Notes under the pieces: model-generated
Told to the model about the DNA's origin: nothing
The model's database searches: none
Seen by the model: only the letters and a program-made list of their open reading frames with translations
NCBI GenBank assembly: GCA_009733775.1
Contig: WOGZ01000277.1
Coordinates: 446 to 44,254 of the forward strand
Direction of reading: 5' to 3'
DNA: 43,809 nt
Source of the DNA: Alectoria sarmentosa
Lineage: Eukaryota; Ascomycota; Lecanoromycetes; Lecanorales; Parmeliaceae
Part shown: in pieces, positions 31,901 to 42,007 of the stretch
How positions within the stretch are numbered: the stretch's first letter is position 1
Layout: each line of letters opens with the position of its first letter
Made by a program: the position numbers and the translations under genes

Positions 31901-32470
31901 CACCTCAAGCCATTGACCAAGTCTGACCTCATTGAATTTTTCGACCATTACATCAACCCTACCTCCGCATCTCGTGCCAAGCTCTCAGTACACATGATTG
32001 CGCAATCGTCGCCTAAAGAAGTCGCGGGCAACATACCTCTAGCGGAACAAAAGGAGAAGGTTGTGAGTACGCTTGGAAAATACTTGACCGCCATGGGAAT
32101 TGATGCCGACCAAGAAAAGCTCACCAAACGGTTTGATGGCGTGGATGTTACAGGTGGGGATCAAGCCGGCATCATCGATGCTGTTGCCAGATACCTCGAT
32201 GAAGACGTAGAATTGGCCGAAGAAGATGCTAACGAGGTCTTGGCGCAAGGGCAGCAGCTGCTGGGGACTGTCTTGCCCAGTTTAGGCATTGAAGTCAAAC
32301 AAACCGTCGATGGCGTGAATGGAGTGGAGGAGCTACCAGAAGCACCACCTGTCAAAAAGACTACCTTCATCGAGAACGTACGCGAGTTCAAAGCTGGGCT
32401 GCAGCTGACGGCAGGGCGCAAACCCGTGACGGATTTGAGTGAGTTCTTGGATACGGAGCCCAAGCTGTAA
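28979..32470 (+). CDS. ste23: STE23/insulin-degrading-type M16A metallopeptidase, 1148 aa
   Basis: Exon 1 is 28979-29365 and exon 2 is 29411-32470. The 45-nt intron has a GTAATC donor and a CACCAG acceptor and falls inside the signature region. The inverted zinc motif HxxEH is His117-Glu120-His121 in MAHAVEHLLFMG. The third ligand is probably Glu213 in VDSENKKN. After the intron YPKENDYNEYLSAHSGYSNA matches insulysin. The peptide-binding DQLRTKEQLGYIVF segment and the C-terminal PVTDLSEF are present. Relatives (Ste23, insulysin) degrade or trim small peptides, including a-factor-type pheromone maturation. The first 52 residues are Arg/Ser/Ala-rich without acids, like a mitochondrial presequence. 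Met53 (MAPIERV) would give a cytosolic form. A roughly 15-residue insertion (PDSGKITNGAPTSP) separates the zinc ligands. The gene is intact over 1148 codons. Confidence 0.95.
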
Positions 32471-32702
32471 AGGCCAAAGCTTTGAGAGTCCAGGGCGACA
32501 TGTGTTGGACCTAGGGGTGCCTCAATTGGGGATGAATAGTCGCACCCATACCATCTTGCGGAAAGAGCGTTGTTCGAAATATACAGCATCAGATAGACAC
32601 GGCTCTCCCATAAAATTGGTTTGTGCAGGTCGCTTGCCGAAACCTTTGGGTGCATCGGTGCCGAATGGTTTACCAAATTTAGCGCTGTCGCAAGATACTA
32701 TG

Positions 32703-32836
32703 CATTTTCTTCAGTTAGATTCTGTGGCAAAAATTTTGTACTCTTCGACGATACCTACATTAGGTCGTTCATTTTCTTCAGTTAGACTTTGTGGCAACAA
32801 TTTTGTACTCCTCGACGATACCTACATTAGGTCGTT
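32703..32836. repeat. 67-bp tandem duplication
   Basis: CATTTTCTTCAGTTAGA at 32703 recurs at 32770. Both copies carry TTTTGTACT-CTCGACGATACC and ACATTAGGTCGTT with only a few substitutions. It lies about 230 bp downstream of STE23. Confidence 0.9.
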
Positions 32837-32912
32837 CAATAAAACCCCTAAACTAGTCGTGGTTAGCTCCAAAATTTCGTCTTCCAACGACACACCTCCC
32901 TTGTAGTCCCCT

Positions 32913-32934
32913 CACACACACACACACACACACA
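32913..32934. repeat. (CA)11 microsatellite
   Basis: Eleven perfect CA dinucleotides between STE23 and the left end of the nested retrotransposons. Confidence 0.95.
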
Positions 32935-33045
32935 ACTGACTACTCACAAACAAGACTTGCACTCGTCCCAGCTGTAGAGTCGCCGCGTACGTATTCGCAA
33001 TTTTTTTTAACTCAATGGGTCAGCATGGAAGCTCCATTTGCAATC

Positions 33046-33174
33046 TATCAAAATTTGGCCCCCAAAACATCCCAGTCACTTCGTATTTCGAAACACCTAA
33101 TCTCGATACTATATATATTACTTGTCCCAGAGACATTCTAAACAATTAATTCATTCATTTTGAATATTTCAACA
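33046..33174 (+). repeat. 5' LTR of the outer element (129 bp)
   Basis: It aligns without gaps to 41520-41648. Its terminal TA probably derives from the canonical TG by a G-to-A transition. Confidence 0.93.
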
Positions 33175-33190
33175 GATTATGCGATCGGTA
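33175..33190 (+). promoter_or_regulatory. candidate primer-binding site (half-tRNA-Met type)
   Basis: Directly after the 5' LTR the sequence reads GATTATGCGATCGG. It contains ATTATG, complementary to a methionine anticodon loop. Copia-type elements use an internal fragment of a methionine tRNA as primer. The match is short and may be altered by RIP. Confidence 0.35.
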
Positions 33191-33912
33191 TTGACGTTAT
33201 CTTTACATTGTTATCTTACGTTGTTATAATAATATCATATACGCATGTGTACTACTTGCAATTTCGAGTATTATCGAATCAAAATCTTTATTCTTATATC
33301 AAAACCACGCAAAATGTCGACCCAACGCATTCTATTGAATTTATCATTCAAGTCATTTATACGTCAACTCAATAAACACAATTACGTCGAATAACTTATC
33401 GATATACGTGCCCTATTACGTAAACAAAAGCTATAAAAATATATTTAAAAGAGACTTTCTGAGTCATTTACCTCAACAGTTCTGATCAAATAAAACGAAG
33501 TCTTTATAAATATAACCGACGTTATAACATTTATTATCAATAATTTCATCAAATAAAAACTTACGTCTGACGAGTTCAATTGTGTTTTAAAGATGATATT
33601 TCATTTTATAATCATTTTTCGATCTGTCGACGACGACGAGTTTATGCGCCTCATAAAAGAACTTTACATTCTCAAATACACGAATTTCGAAATCATATTC
33701 GATTATCTTACGCATATCAAAACATTTGAAAAACGAATTGTCATCACGAACGTGATTTTTATTTCTAATAAACAAACAATCTTCAATCTATTTATGACCC
33801 TCCCCGAACATCTTCAATTTTTGATTAAGATTTAAATTGTCACGCTTGATATGACGATTGCGAAAACGATAAATATGCTTCTAAAAGAGGAGAGAAAGAA
33901 AAAAAAACTTAA

Positions 33913-34097
33913 TGCTACGAACGTGACAAAGAAACGTCTATAATCAGTGATTGTGTGTAAAAAGAATGATTATTTCTAGCCGATTTAACTACATATAATC
34001 TTGTCAAGAAGCTATAAACTTGATAAAATACTTGCTTAACAATCGCAATTGCTAAACGAGATAAGTACCTTAATAAAATAAGTGTTTGCTCATAACA
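33913..34097 (-). repeat. 3' LTR (left copy) of the inner element, 185 bp
   Basis: Aligns end to end with 40830-41014 without gaps. It holds GTGACAAAGAAACGTCTATA and ATCTTGTCAAGAAG. The left copy is the more AT-biased of the two. Confidence 0.93.
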
Positions 34098-34126
34098 AAT
34101 GTTATCAACAGAAACAAAAGCATCAT

Positions 34127-34148
34127 CTCGATGTAGCAATACATCGAG
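34127..34148. other. perfect 9-bp hairpin with GCAA loop
   Basis: CTCGATGTA (34127-34135) and TACATCGAG (34140-34148) pair perfectly around the tetraloop GCAA, 30 bp inside the inner element next to its left LTR. Survival of a perfect stem in heavily mutated DNA is notable but could be chance. Confidence 0.4.
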
Positions 34149-34417
34149 CTTAACAAGCAGACAACTCGATAAGCAAAATTCGTAAATAAACACATCTCAC
34201 AATAAGATATTCCTTCGTAAAATAACAAGAAAAGAATTTCCTTTCGAAAAGAAAAACTTTCGTATCATAATCGTAAAATGACAAAAAGAGCAGCATTGTT
34301 ATTAACGACGTTATATTCTTTCACTATTTTTTTAACATATCGTAAAAACTCTTATTTTAACTCTCATATATCTATTTTCGAATCATAATCTAATCATCAT
34401 ATCAAGTATTATATAAA

Positions 34418-35299
34418 TCACCCACGTTTTCGCTTGATAATTCGTTTTCTTAATAATTTCTCGATTTTATACTCTTTCTCATCGTCAATTATCATAATAA
34501 AAATTAATAAACGACGTCGTCGATATAAATCTTTAATAGAATTGATAAATGATTTTAAATGCGCTATAAAAATCACATCATGAATTTTCATGTTAATAGA
34601 CAATTTCAATCGATAAACAAGACCTTCAATTCGTTCGAAAATCTTGAATGATTCTATCAATTGTAATCCTATTTTCTTGAACGTAATAATAAAAACTTTA
34701 TATTCTTTATAAAATCACAAATTGACGAGGTCTTTTACTTTAAAAAACATGAATTAATATCACGAATCATAAACGTTCTTCATTTTAAAGAAAACAAAGG
34801 TTATAACGTTTTTAACATCGATGTGAACCGATCGATACTCGTTCATAACGACGACATGAGATGCAATAAAACGTGCTTCGAGCGTTACGCTAAAAGATGT
34901 TTTCGTAGTAAAAGACGATTGAGAAGTTAATTCTCTATCAAAGGAAATTACTTTCATAAATGCGACAACTTGAAAAGATATTTTCATAAATGTAACAACT
35001 TGATGAGAAGGTGTTTTCATAAATGTAACAACTTGACGAAAAATTGACGACATAGTAGGAATAACCACTCTAAACGACAATATTCTACGTCAACTAGCTA
35101 AAACATCGTTTCTGTCTGCACTTTTAATAATAACAAAATAAATTACTATCGTAACAACCCTTATTTTCGTAATAATTAAATCGAGATCCTCAATTCGTAA
35201 TAAATTTAATGCTTCACGAATGCGAAAACCGTACATAATTTGAATAGAAATTCGAGTTATAAAATTATACTTTATGAAATTATTCAATGCCGCCGACAT
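34418..35299 (-). pseudogene. Gypsy integrase C-terminus and chromodomain remnant
   Basis: The minus strand reads NFITRISIQIMYGFRIREAL and NLLRIEDLDLI (35299-35150), resembling the integrase YGFR-REALDLL block. Further on it reads SFKIFERIEGLVYRLKL, then IHDVIFIAHLKSF and YKIEKLLRKRIIKRKRG (34660-34418), matching the GPFKI-ERIG-AYRL-LP and EYEIE-LL-RR segments before a chromodomain. Many codons are altered and stops intervene. This identifies the inner element as a chromovirus-type Ty3/Gypsy element and fixes its orientation. Confidence 0.7.
34952..35036. repeat. three copies of a 22-bp motif at 30-33 bp spacing
   Basis: TTTCATAAATGYRACAACTTGA occurs at 34952, 34982 and 35015 within the inner element, between the integrase and chromodomain traces. 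Confidence 0.7.
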
Positions 35300-37819
35300 C
35301 TTTAAAAGAATAATAAATCATAACTTTATATTGTTAAAAGCGACGATGTAATAATGAAGAACTATTTCGATCGTCTGATTTAATCGTTTTGAGATGTCGT
35401 CGATTTAAGAATATCATATCGTCAAATATAACAAATCGATCTTTATAAAAATGAAAATCTGCTTTCATAATTCAATCACAAATTTCTTATTTTTATCGGA
35501 AATCAACGTTCGTGATAAGCCTCAATTGATTTTTATTAAACGATTTAAAAATTTGATTGTTTATTTTTTAACATCTTATATGATTTTATCAAAAATGAGA
35601 ATAATAATCTTAAAAAACTTATTGATCATTAATAAAATATAATCGCATTCATTTAACAACGATAACGACTTCGAAAATGTTAAAATAAAATTAATGATTA
35701 ACGTGTGAAATGATTTAACAGGCGAGAAAATTGATTATAAAAAATCATACGACTTATAACGCGAAATTTGATTCAATTAACAATGAAGACAATGTCGAAT
35801 AAATTCATAAAATTTCGTTATCATATTGAAAATGTAAAATTTTTCAATAAATCGTTTATGTGTACGAGTGTAATCAAGATATTTTATTTCATTATAAGTT
35901 AATTTGAAGACCTCGGTTTTCATAGCAATTAACACACAAAGTTATAAATCTCGTTCATTATCATCGAAGTAGAATAAATCATCGATTATCTTATATGATA
36001 TGATTGCAGCATTTTCTTTCAAAGCTGTATTCTTTCATATAAAAATTAACACTCATACTTAATAAGGCTTTTAATAGTTATTTAAAAATCGTTATTGAAA
36101 GATAAGACTTATAATCACGAGAATAACAGAGAAATATTTGACTTGTTCGATAAATTCATTCATTTCGACGCGATATTCACGATTTATTAATTTTGATAAC
36201 GCGTTAAAAATTATGTTCATCTTTTTTAATTTATAACGAATATTTAAACGAAAACGTTATAAATATTTCGAAATATGAATCAATCATAAATTGAGCTTCT
36301 TAATCGAAATGATATTAAAATTTATTTATTTAATAATCGTTATTACAATCGAGTGATTTATATAAATAATGATAATATATATTAATGCTTCGATTATATA
36401 ACGAATCTTCTTAACGACTCATATTATATCAACGATTTTCAATTTCGTAAATCAATAATGAGTTTTAACATTCGTGAATAAACGATTAAGAAAGAGAATT
36501 AATTGTTGAGACTTTTATTTCGACGAATCCGTTACTTGATTCTCATCATCGAAAAAATGATAAACATACGCCTCATAACCGAATTCTTTATTATCATCAA
36601 AATTCACATAAAATTATCATTTATTATCAAAATAATAAAGAATCGTAAATGAGATAAATGCCTTTTATAATTAATGAAAAACGTTTAATTCTTTAAAAGT
36701 AGACACTATTAGATATGTGTTATCGATCGATTTTTTGCGTGCATTGCCTTATAAGCCTCGATTAAATTTATTCAAAAACGTCTTTCGTAACTATAAAGGC
36801 TTCGCTATGTCAACATAATATGTTATATATTATCTTAAATATTCGATGAAATCAAGATACTTTTCGAATTGAGCGAGCGTTTTTAAGAAGGAAAGATTCG
36901 TTATAACGATAAACTTTTCTTTTATCATTATTAATTTCAAAGCATCGACTTTTTAACCTAATAATTGTATAAAGATATAATTAAGAAAGGATTTTTATGA
37001 CGATAAATGAATATTCATTTTTTTAAATGTTGAGAAAACGAATCGCAAATGTGTTAGATACTCTTTTAACGATATAAAAAAGATCACGATATTATTCATA
37101 TACGCTCGACAAAAATAACGATACGGGCGTAATATTTTATTTATTATTTTTTATACATACGCAGAAGAATTATGATAATTCATAATTAACATTTTAAAAG
37201 ATTTTTGATCACGATATAACGACACGATGAGACGATATCGATATGTTAAATTTATTTATCATTGATAAAAAAAATTAGTAGCGTCAATCATAAATATGAA
37301 CTTAACATTTTTTATCGCAACAAGAATATTTATTTGCGAAGGCACAAAATAAGCGTTTAACATTATAATTCTATTTAATGCTCGAATATCTATTATCATA
37401 CGACTTTTATAATTTTTTAAAGTTATTTTTCAAATCACAAAGCATAAAAAAGAAAAGAATGTTATCGTAATAATTCATTTCATCCGATCTTGATCATATA
37501 ACTTATCGAATTTTTTATTTATAATATTTTTATTCTTTTAATCAAGCGAATAAATACGTGCTTAATTTAATTTATAAAATTCTCATTAATTATCAAGCAA
37601 CGAAATATTCATTCACTCTGATATAAGCACGTTTTTAACATTTTTTATATCTTATCATAACGAAGAAAATTCGTTTATCATCGCAGAAATCGAGGATTTT
37701 GTTTCGAATGTATCATATAACGTTACTTTCATAGCATGCATTTCTTTTTCGATAACAGAAATCATAACGATAATAAATGTTATTATTACAATTATAAATT
37801 TATATAAACTCGATTTGAT

Positions 37820-39372
37820 TCAATTAGACGAGCGCTTTAATATTTTCGTGATAAAATTATGCTTAAAGAAATTTATAACGTAACATTTCATTATTTCGTA
37901 ATCGATAATTATTCTTAATTTAACTTTGCGTGATAAATTCATAATATGATTAATATCATTTCTAACGAAGATTTTTAATATGTTATGATTAACGATATAA
38001 ACATAAATTAATAAAAAATCGAATTTCTGTGATTTGAAAAGAAAATCGCGATCATTTAACAATTTGAAAGATCAACTTTTAAGATCGATAACAAAAATTG
38101 CAACGTTAAAATGTGAAAAAATCGTTAACTTCTTTTAATTATTATTGAAAATCGTAATTCGAATTAAAGAACGTTGATTAGTAGAGATAAGAAGAATTTG
38201 AATATTTCTACATAATTCGATGATTATAACATTTTTTTCTATATCGAAAATCATATCTTTTAACTTTATGATGTTAATGTTGATAAATGTTTTAATAACA
38301 AAATTATCGACGATATAAAATTCTCTTTTTATTCTAATTATGTTATTTTTACCGAATAAATAAATTTATAATTTAACATATTCATTAACATTATGCATAT
38401 TAACGTCAATATCTCTTACAATCATAAATGTTAATATCTTTTTAATAACGATATCTAAAAAGACTTCAAACAAAAACTTTTTATTAATAAGGTTTATAAT
38501 ATATTTCATATCGAAACAAAGCTCGTAACTTTATTCGATTAAAACGAATATCATCAAAACTATAACGAAACGATGTTCTCGAAAGACATATCTTTCTATC
38601 GTGACATTCATAACATTTAAATGCACGACTTTCGAAGCATAAACAATCGAGATAACTACAATTATAATAATAATCGTGATAATCATTGTGAATTTGCTAA
38701 CAACTTCGAAATTCATAACAATAACATTTTTTGCCGCAGTTGAGAATCTAAATTTATTATATATGATGCGAAGGTGCTTATATAATTGATTATTGAATTC
38801 GAAATTAGCGTTATAAAATCGACAGCGATAAGATTGCATAAATTTTATAAGAAAATATACTTTCACGAAATCCGATTTCTATACTTCTTTATCGATATAA
38901 ATGTGATCATAAAATTTCGTTTCTTGCTGAAAGGCATTTTTATAAAAGACATCTTTATAAACATTATACTCAATTTACTCATTTATCGATAATTCGTTTT
39001 CTTAAATTTCGACATCGTGTTAATAAGCTCTAATCAACGATCGTCGTTAAAATCCGTTATTATAAAATCTAAACGGATTTTTATTATCATCATAAGTGTT
39101 TGCGTTTTATTAATGAAATTAATTCTGTTTAAGAAATTCGTTTGCGTTTTCGCTAATGATTTATAAAGGTTGACGAGTCTCAGATAACGAACGTTATTGT
39201 TTTTAAATAATTTATAATTGTTATTACTGCTGTTGCTGCTATTATTGTTATTAATTGTTATTATTGTTTTAATAATTGATATCATCATAAAAAACGAAAA
39301 GTCAATAAGAATTCGAGTCATCAAAGTAAGACCTTGCGAACTCATCATAATTTTCGAATTCGTTGTTATCAT
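37820..39372 (-). pseudogene. probable gag/protease portion of the inner element
   Basis: Minus-strand frames read KSQKFDFLLIYVYIVNHNIL and FVRNDINHIMNLSRKVKL (38062-37820), then a Cys/His-containing segment YRCRFYNANFEFNNQLYKHL (38866-38531). A low-complexity Asn-rich tract lies further right. Position relative to the integrase end fits gag-protease of a minus-strand Gypsy element. Decay is too heavy to assign domains with confidence. Confidence 0.4.
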
Positions 39373-40829
39373 AAAAACGTTGAAAATTAAAAATACGAAA
39401 AGAATTATTAATATATTGACCTTGTTATTTGCTTTTTTCTTAACGATTAAAAGAAGTAATTGTTAAAAACCTTGCTTCATAGCCTTTTTCGTAAATGTCA
39501 AATCAAATATTCTTTTGATGGCGTAGTTTCTCGAGCAAATTAAACACGGTCGATGCTTTTATAAACCTAAAAAGATCTCTCTTTAACTTATTATTCATGT
39601 GCTCATAAACGAGAAACACTTATATCGCATCGATGATAATAATATTAACATTTTTATTATTGAGAACGATGCTGAAAACGTAATTCATAAAATTCTTTTT
39701 GTTACGAGCATTTTTAATAATATAATGAACTGCTTCTAACAAAATGAATGATTTTTTTAACAAATCACAAAATCTCGCTTTTAATACATCACATCATTTT
39801 TTAACGCCGTCAAAATCGTTTTATAAATTTATCTTATTAATGTAAATGAATTGATTCGTGTATTAATCGTTAAAAGTTTTTAATAAACAAGACTCGACGT
39901 TTTAACGAAGCATTATTACGTTTATGATTATTGTCTTAACACATAATCGATTGATGAAATTAAAAACATTGTGATAAATATTGTGAATATCTTTAACTTT
40001 TATCGAAACAATTTGAGAATTTAAATCAAAATAATCGATGTCTCGTGCTCGAAATTGTGAAAATCTTGCTTTTATAATAGAACGAGATGTTTACAAAACG
40101 ACTTAATTAATTATAGCGATGACTTGTGCTATGATAACAATCATTTCGTTTCGCTATGTTTTCGAAAAGTTAATAATCATAGCGAGAGAAGGCGTAGACG
40201 ATTTGAATATGTTTCATATAATTTCAGCTGTGAAAATAGAAATTGTTTTTATAATAATTTCGAAATTACTTATATTCGACGTTATCGACTTAAAAGTAAT
40301 AATTAACGAGATGTGTAAAATAACTTTTATAAAAGACGATTTTTCGAAAAGACGACATAATTGTATAATAATCGTTTGAAAAATACGAATTATTATTTTG
40401 AGTGAGACTCGATCGACAATTCAATCTTTTAATTAAATTTAATATAATTCGATAAGAGAATCAAGTGAGAAGAAACGAGAACGTGCCCTTTACTATTTTA
40501 TTGAAAAAGATGATAACGTAACAAATTTAAAAGAATTTTTCGTAAGACGATTTATAATTAGTCGTGAGGTTTAATCGATGAGGTTATTTGATTGATGTTC
40601 AAAAATAAGGAAATCTCGTAATTGCCAGGTTTGAATAACGACGTCACGTAAAATTGACGAAATAATCAAATTATCAAGCTACTTAATAACGAAAGAAATT
40701 TCTTGAAAATTGAATTAATATCAATAAATTAATATTATCAAAGACGGCTAATATCATCGAATCGATATGTATCAAAGTTGATGTTAAGAGACTGATGCTT
40801 TGATAAGCAAACTCGATGTTGTTATCATT

Positions 40830-41014
40830 TGCTATAAACGTGACAAAGAAACGTCTATAGTCAATGATTGTGTGTAAAAAAGATGATTATTTCTAATCGA
40901 TTTAATTATATATAATCTTGTCAAGAAGTTATAAGCTTGACAAGATACTTGCTTGACAATCGCAACTGCTAAGCGAGGTAAGTACCTTGGCAAGATAAGT
41001 GCTTGCCCATAACA
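40830..41014 (-). repeat. 5' LTR (right copy) of the inner element, 185 bp
   Basis: Partner of 33913-34097. It retains more G and C (for example GGTAAGTACCTTGGCAAG), so it is less affected by RIP than the left copy. Confidence 0.93.
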
Positions 41015-41284
41015 CTTAAAGATTTGAAGAAAAGAAGCGTAGTTGTTAATGCTGCATTGAGTGAAAATAAAAATGGAAATGAGAATGAGAATGGGACGAT
41101 TAAAAGATTTATTTGTAAGACATGTGGTCGGTTATATAATGATATGTGCTACATCGAGCGTTTAAATTTGATTTTGAATTGATATTATGAAATGAAGGAT
41201 ACGAAGCGAAAGCGCGATCAAGATGATCAATCGAAGGCAATGATGTCGATTGCACGATGTTTTTAAGTCAGAAGATTTGTGATT

Positions 41285-41470
41285 GAAACATTAAACGGTG
41301 TGGGGCCAGACGGTTTGTGAACGAACATCAAACGATGTGGGGTCAGACGATTTGTGAATGAAACACCAGACGGTGTGGGGTCAGATGGCTTGTGAATGAA
41401 ACATCAGACGATGTGGGGTCAGATGGTTTGTGAATAAAACATCAGACGGTGTGAGGCCAGAAGGCCTGTG
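41285..41470. repeat. five tandem copies of a 38-bp repeat
   Basis: Units read CATCAGACGATGTGGGGTCA and continue AGATGGTTTGTGAATGAAA. They start at about 41289, 41326, 41364, 41402 and 41440 (spacings 37, 38, 38, 38). They lie in the outer element between the gag stop and the 3' LTR. Confidence 0.9.
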
Positions 41471-41509
41471 TATAGTTATATGTTTTTTTGATGGATTGAT
41501 ATGCTTGGC

Positions 41510-41519
41510 TGCAGGGGCG
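41510..41519 (+). promoter_or_regulatory. candidate polypurine tract of the outer element
   Basis: TGCAGGGGCG lies immediately before the 3' LTR. Its central purine run (AGGGG) is in the expected position for plus-strand priming. It is short and imperfect. Confidence 0.35.
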
Positions 41520-41648
41520 TGTCAAAATTTGGCCCTTAAGACATCCCAGTCATTTCGTATTCCGAAACATCTAATTTCGGTACTGTATATACTACTTGTC
41601 CCAGAGACATTCTGGACAATTAATTCATCCATTCTGAATATTTCAACA
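41520..41648 (+). repeat. 3' LTR of the outer element (129 bp)
   Basis: Begins with canonical TG (TGTCAAAATTTGG) and ends TTTCAACA. It is followed by the CAATC target duplication. Confidence 0.93.
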
Positions 41649-41920
41649 CAATCATTACCCATGTCCTGCCGCGGCGAAAAAAGAAAATCGTCTACGTCAG
41701 AGGTGGGGAAGGAAGGCGCTGGGTACTTAAACGTGTGAATTTGAATAAAGTAGGCTAAGTAAGTGTGAAGCATCTCATCTTGTTGCGAATTTTTTGGGAT
41801 TTTGGTCTATTCGTTCAATACTAGATCTACCTATTCCAATCTCTCTCAAGCCGGGTCATTCATTTCTGTTCCTCTGCTTGCGGATTACCTCTCCCCTCCC
41901 AAAACAAAACCAGTGTCCTC

Positions 41921-42007
41921 ATGTCCAACCCCAACCCCACTACAAGTGTCCCCATGTCCAGCCACAACCCCACCACAAGTGTCCCCATGTCCAACCCCAA
42001 CCCCACC
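41921..42007 (+). repeat. 33-bp tandem repeat carrying the start codon
   Basis: Two full 33-bp units (41921-41953 and 41954-41986) and a partial third begin ATGTCCA and end ACAAGTGTCCCC, encoding MSNPNPTTSVP-type units. A partial unit (CCAGTGTCCTC) precedes the first ATG. Confidence 0.92.

Larger units (their letters stand above)
33913..41014 (-). mobile_element. inner Ty3/Gypsy chromovirus, RIP-degraded, 7102 bp
   Basis: Direct repeats of exactly 185 bp (33913-34097 and 40830-41014) start TGCTA and end CATAACA. The target duplication CTTAA lies at 33908-33912 and 41015-41019. Protein traces are on the minus strand, with gag-like sequence at the right and the integrase/chromodomain end at the left, so the element inserted in opposite orientation to its host element. 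The size fits a full-length Gypsy element. The LTRs differ at roughly two dozen positions, by eye all transitions. The interior is extremely AT-rich and full of stops. Confidence 0.9.
33314..41182 (+). pseudogene. RIP-degraded Copia-type gag split by the nested element
   Basis: The frame from the ATG at 33314 stays in phase through NYVE, DIRALL, SEFMRL-like (DEFMRLIKELYILKYTNF), DYLTHIKTFEKRI and MTLPEHLQFLIKI to the insertion at 33912, broken only by stops attributable to TGG or CAG/CAA codons. After removing the inner element and one CTTAA copy the frame resumes at 41020 with KDLKKRSVVVNAALSEN. It then reaches a zinc-knuckle-like CKTCGRLYNDMC, where Tyr stands in the expected His position, and stops at 41182. 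The combined length is 254 codons. The DYL-HIKTLEERI-like and LPEHLQ blocks are typical of UBN2-type Copia gag. No protease, integrase or reverse transcriptase follows before the 3' LTR. Confidence 0.75.
33046..41648 (+). mobile_element. outer gag-only Copia-like LTR element, interrupted
   Basis: Direct repeats of exactly 129 bp (33046-33174 and 41520-41648) are flanked by the identical 5-bp sequence CAATC at 33041-33045 and 41649-41653. The left LTR begins TATCAAAATTTGG and the right TGTCAAAATTTGG, and both end TTTCAACA. Subtracting the nested insertion and one copy of its target duplication leaves about 1496 bp. That is too short for a polymerase, and the only coding trace is a gag. This defines a non-autonomous, gag-only (TRIM/BARE-2-like) element that needs another Copia-type element for transposition. 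The 15 differences between the LTRs are all transitions, consistent with RIP. Confidence 0.9.

Noticed and set aside
38786..40379. Plus-strand frames of 60-86 codons in the AT block
   Set aside because: They are Ile/Lys/Asn/Phe-rich, as expected of random AT-rich DNA, and lie opposite to the element's coding strand.
33175..41200. AT-rich block as a centromere or origin
   Set aside because: Precise LTRs, target duplications and retroelement protein traces explain it as nested, RIP-degraded transposons.
41285..41470. Regular 38-bp repeats suggesting a CRISPR array
   Set aside because: The copies are directly adjacent without unique spacers and lie inside a eukaryotic retrotransposon.
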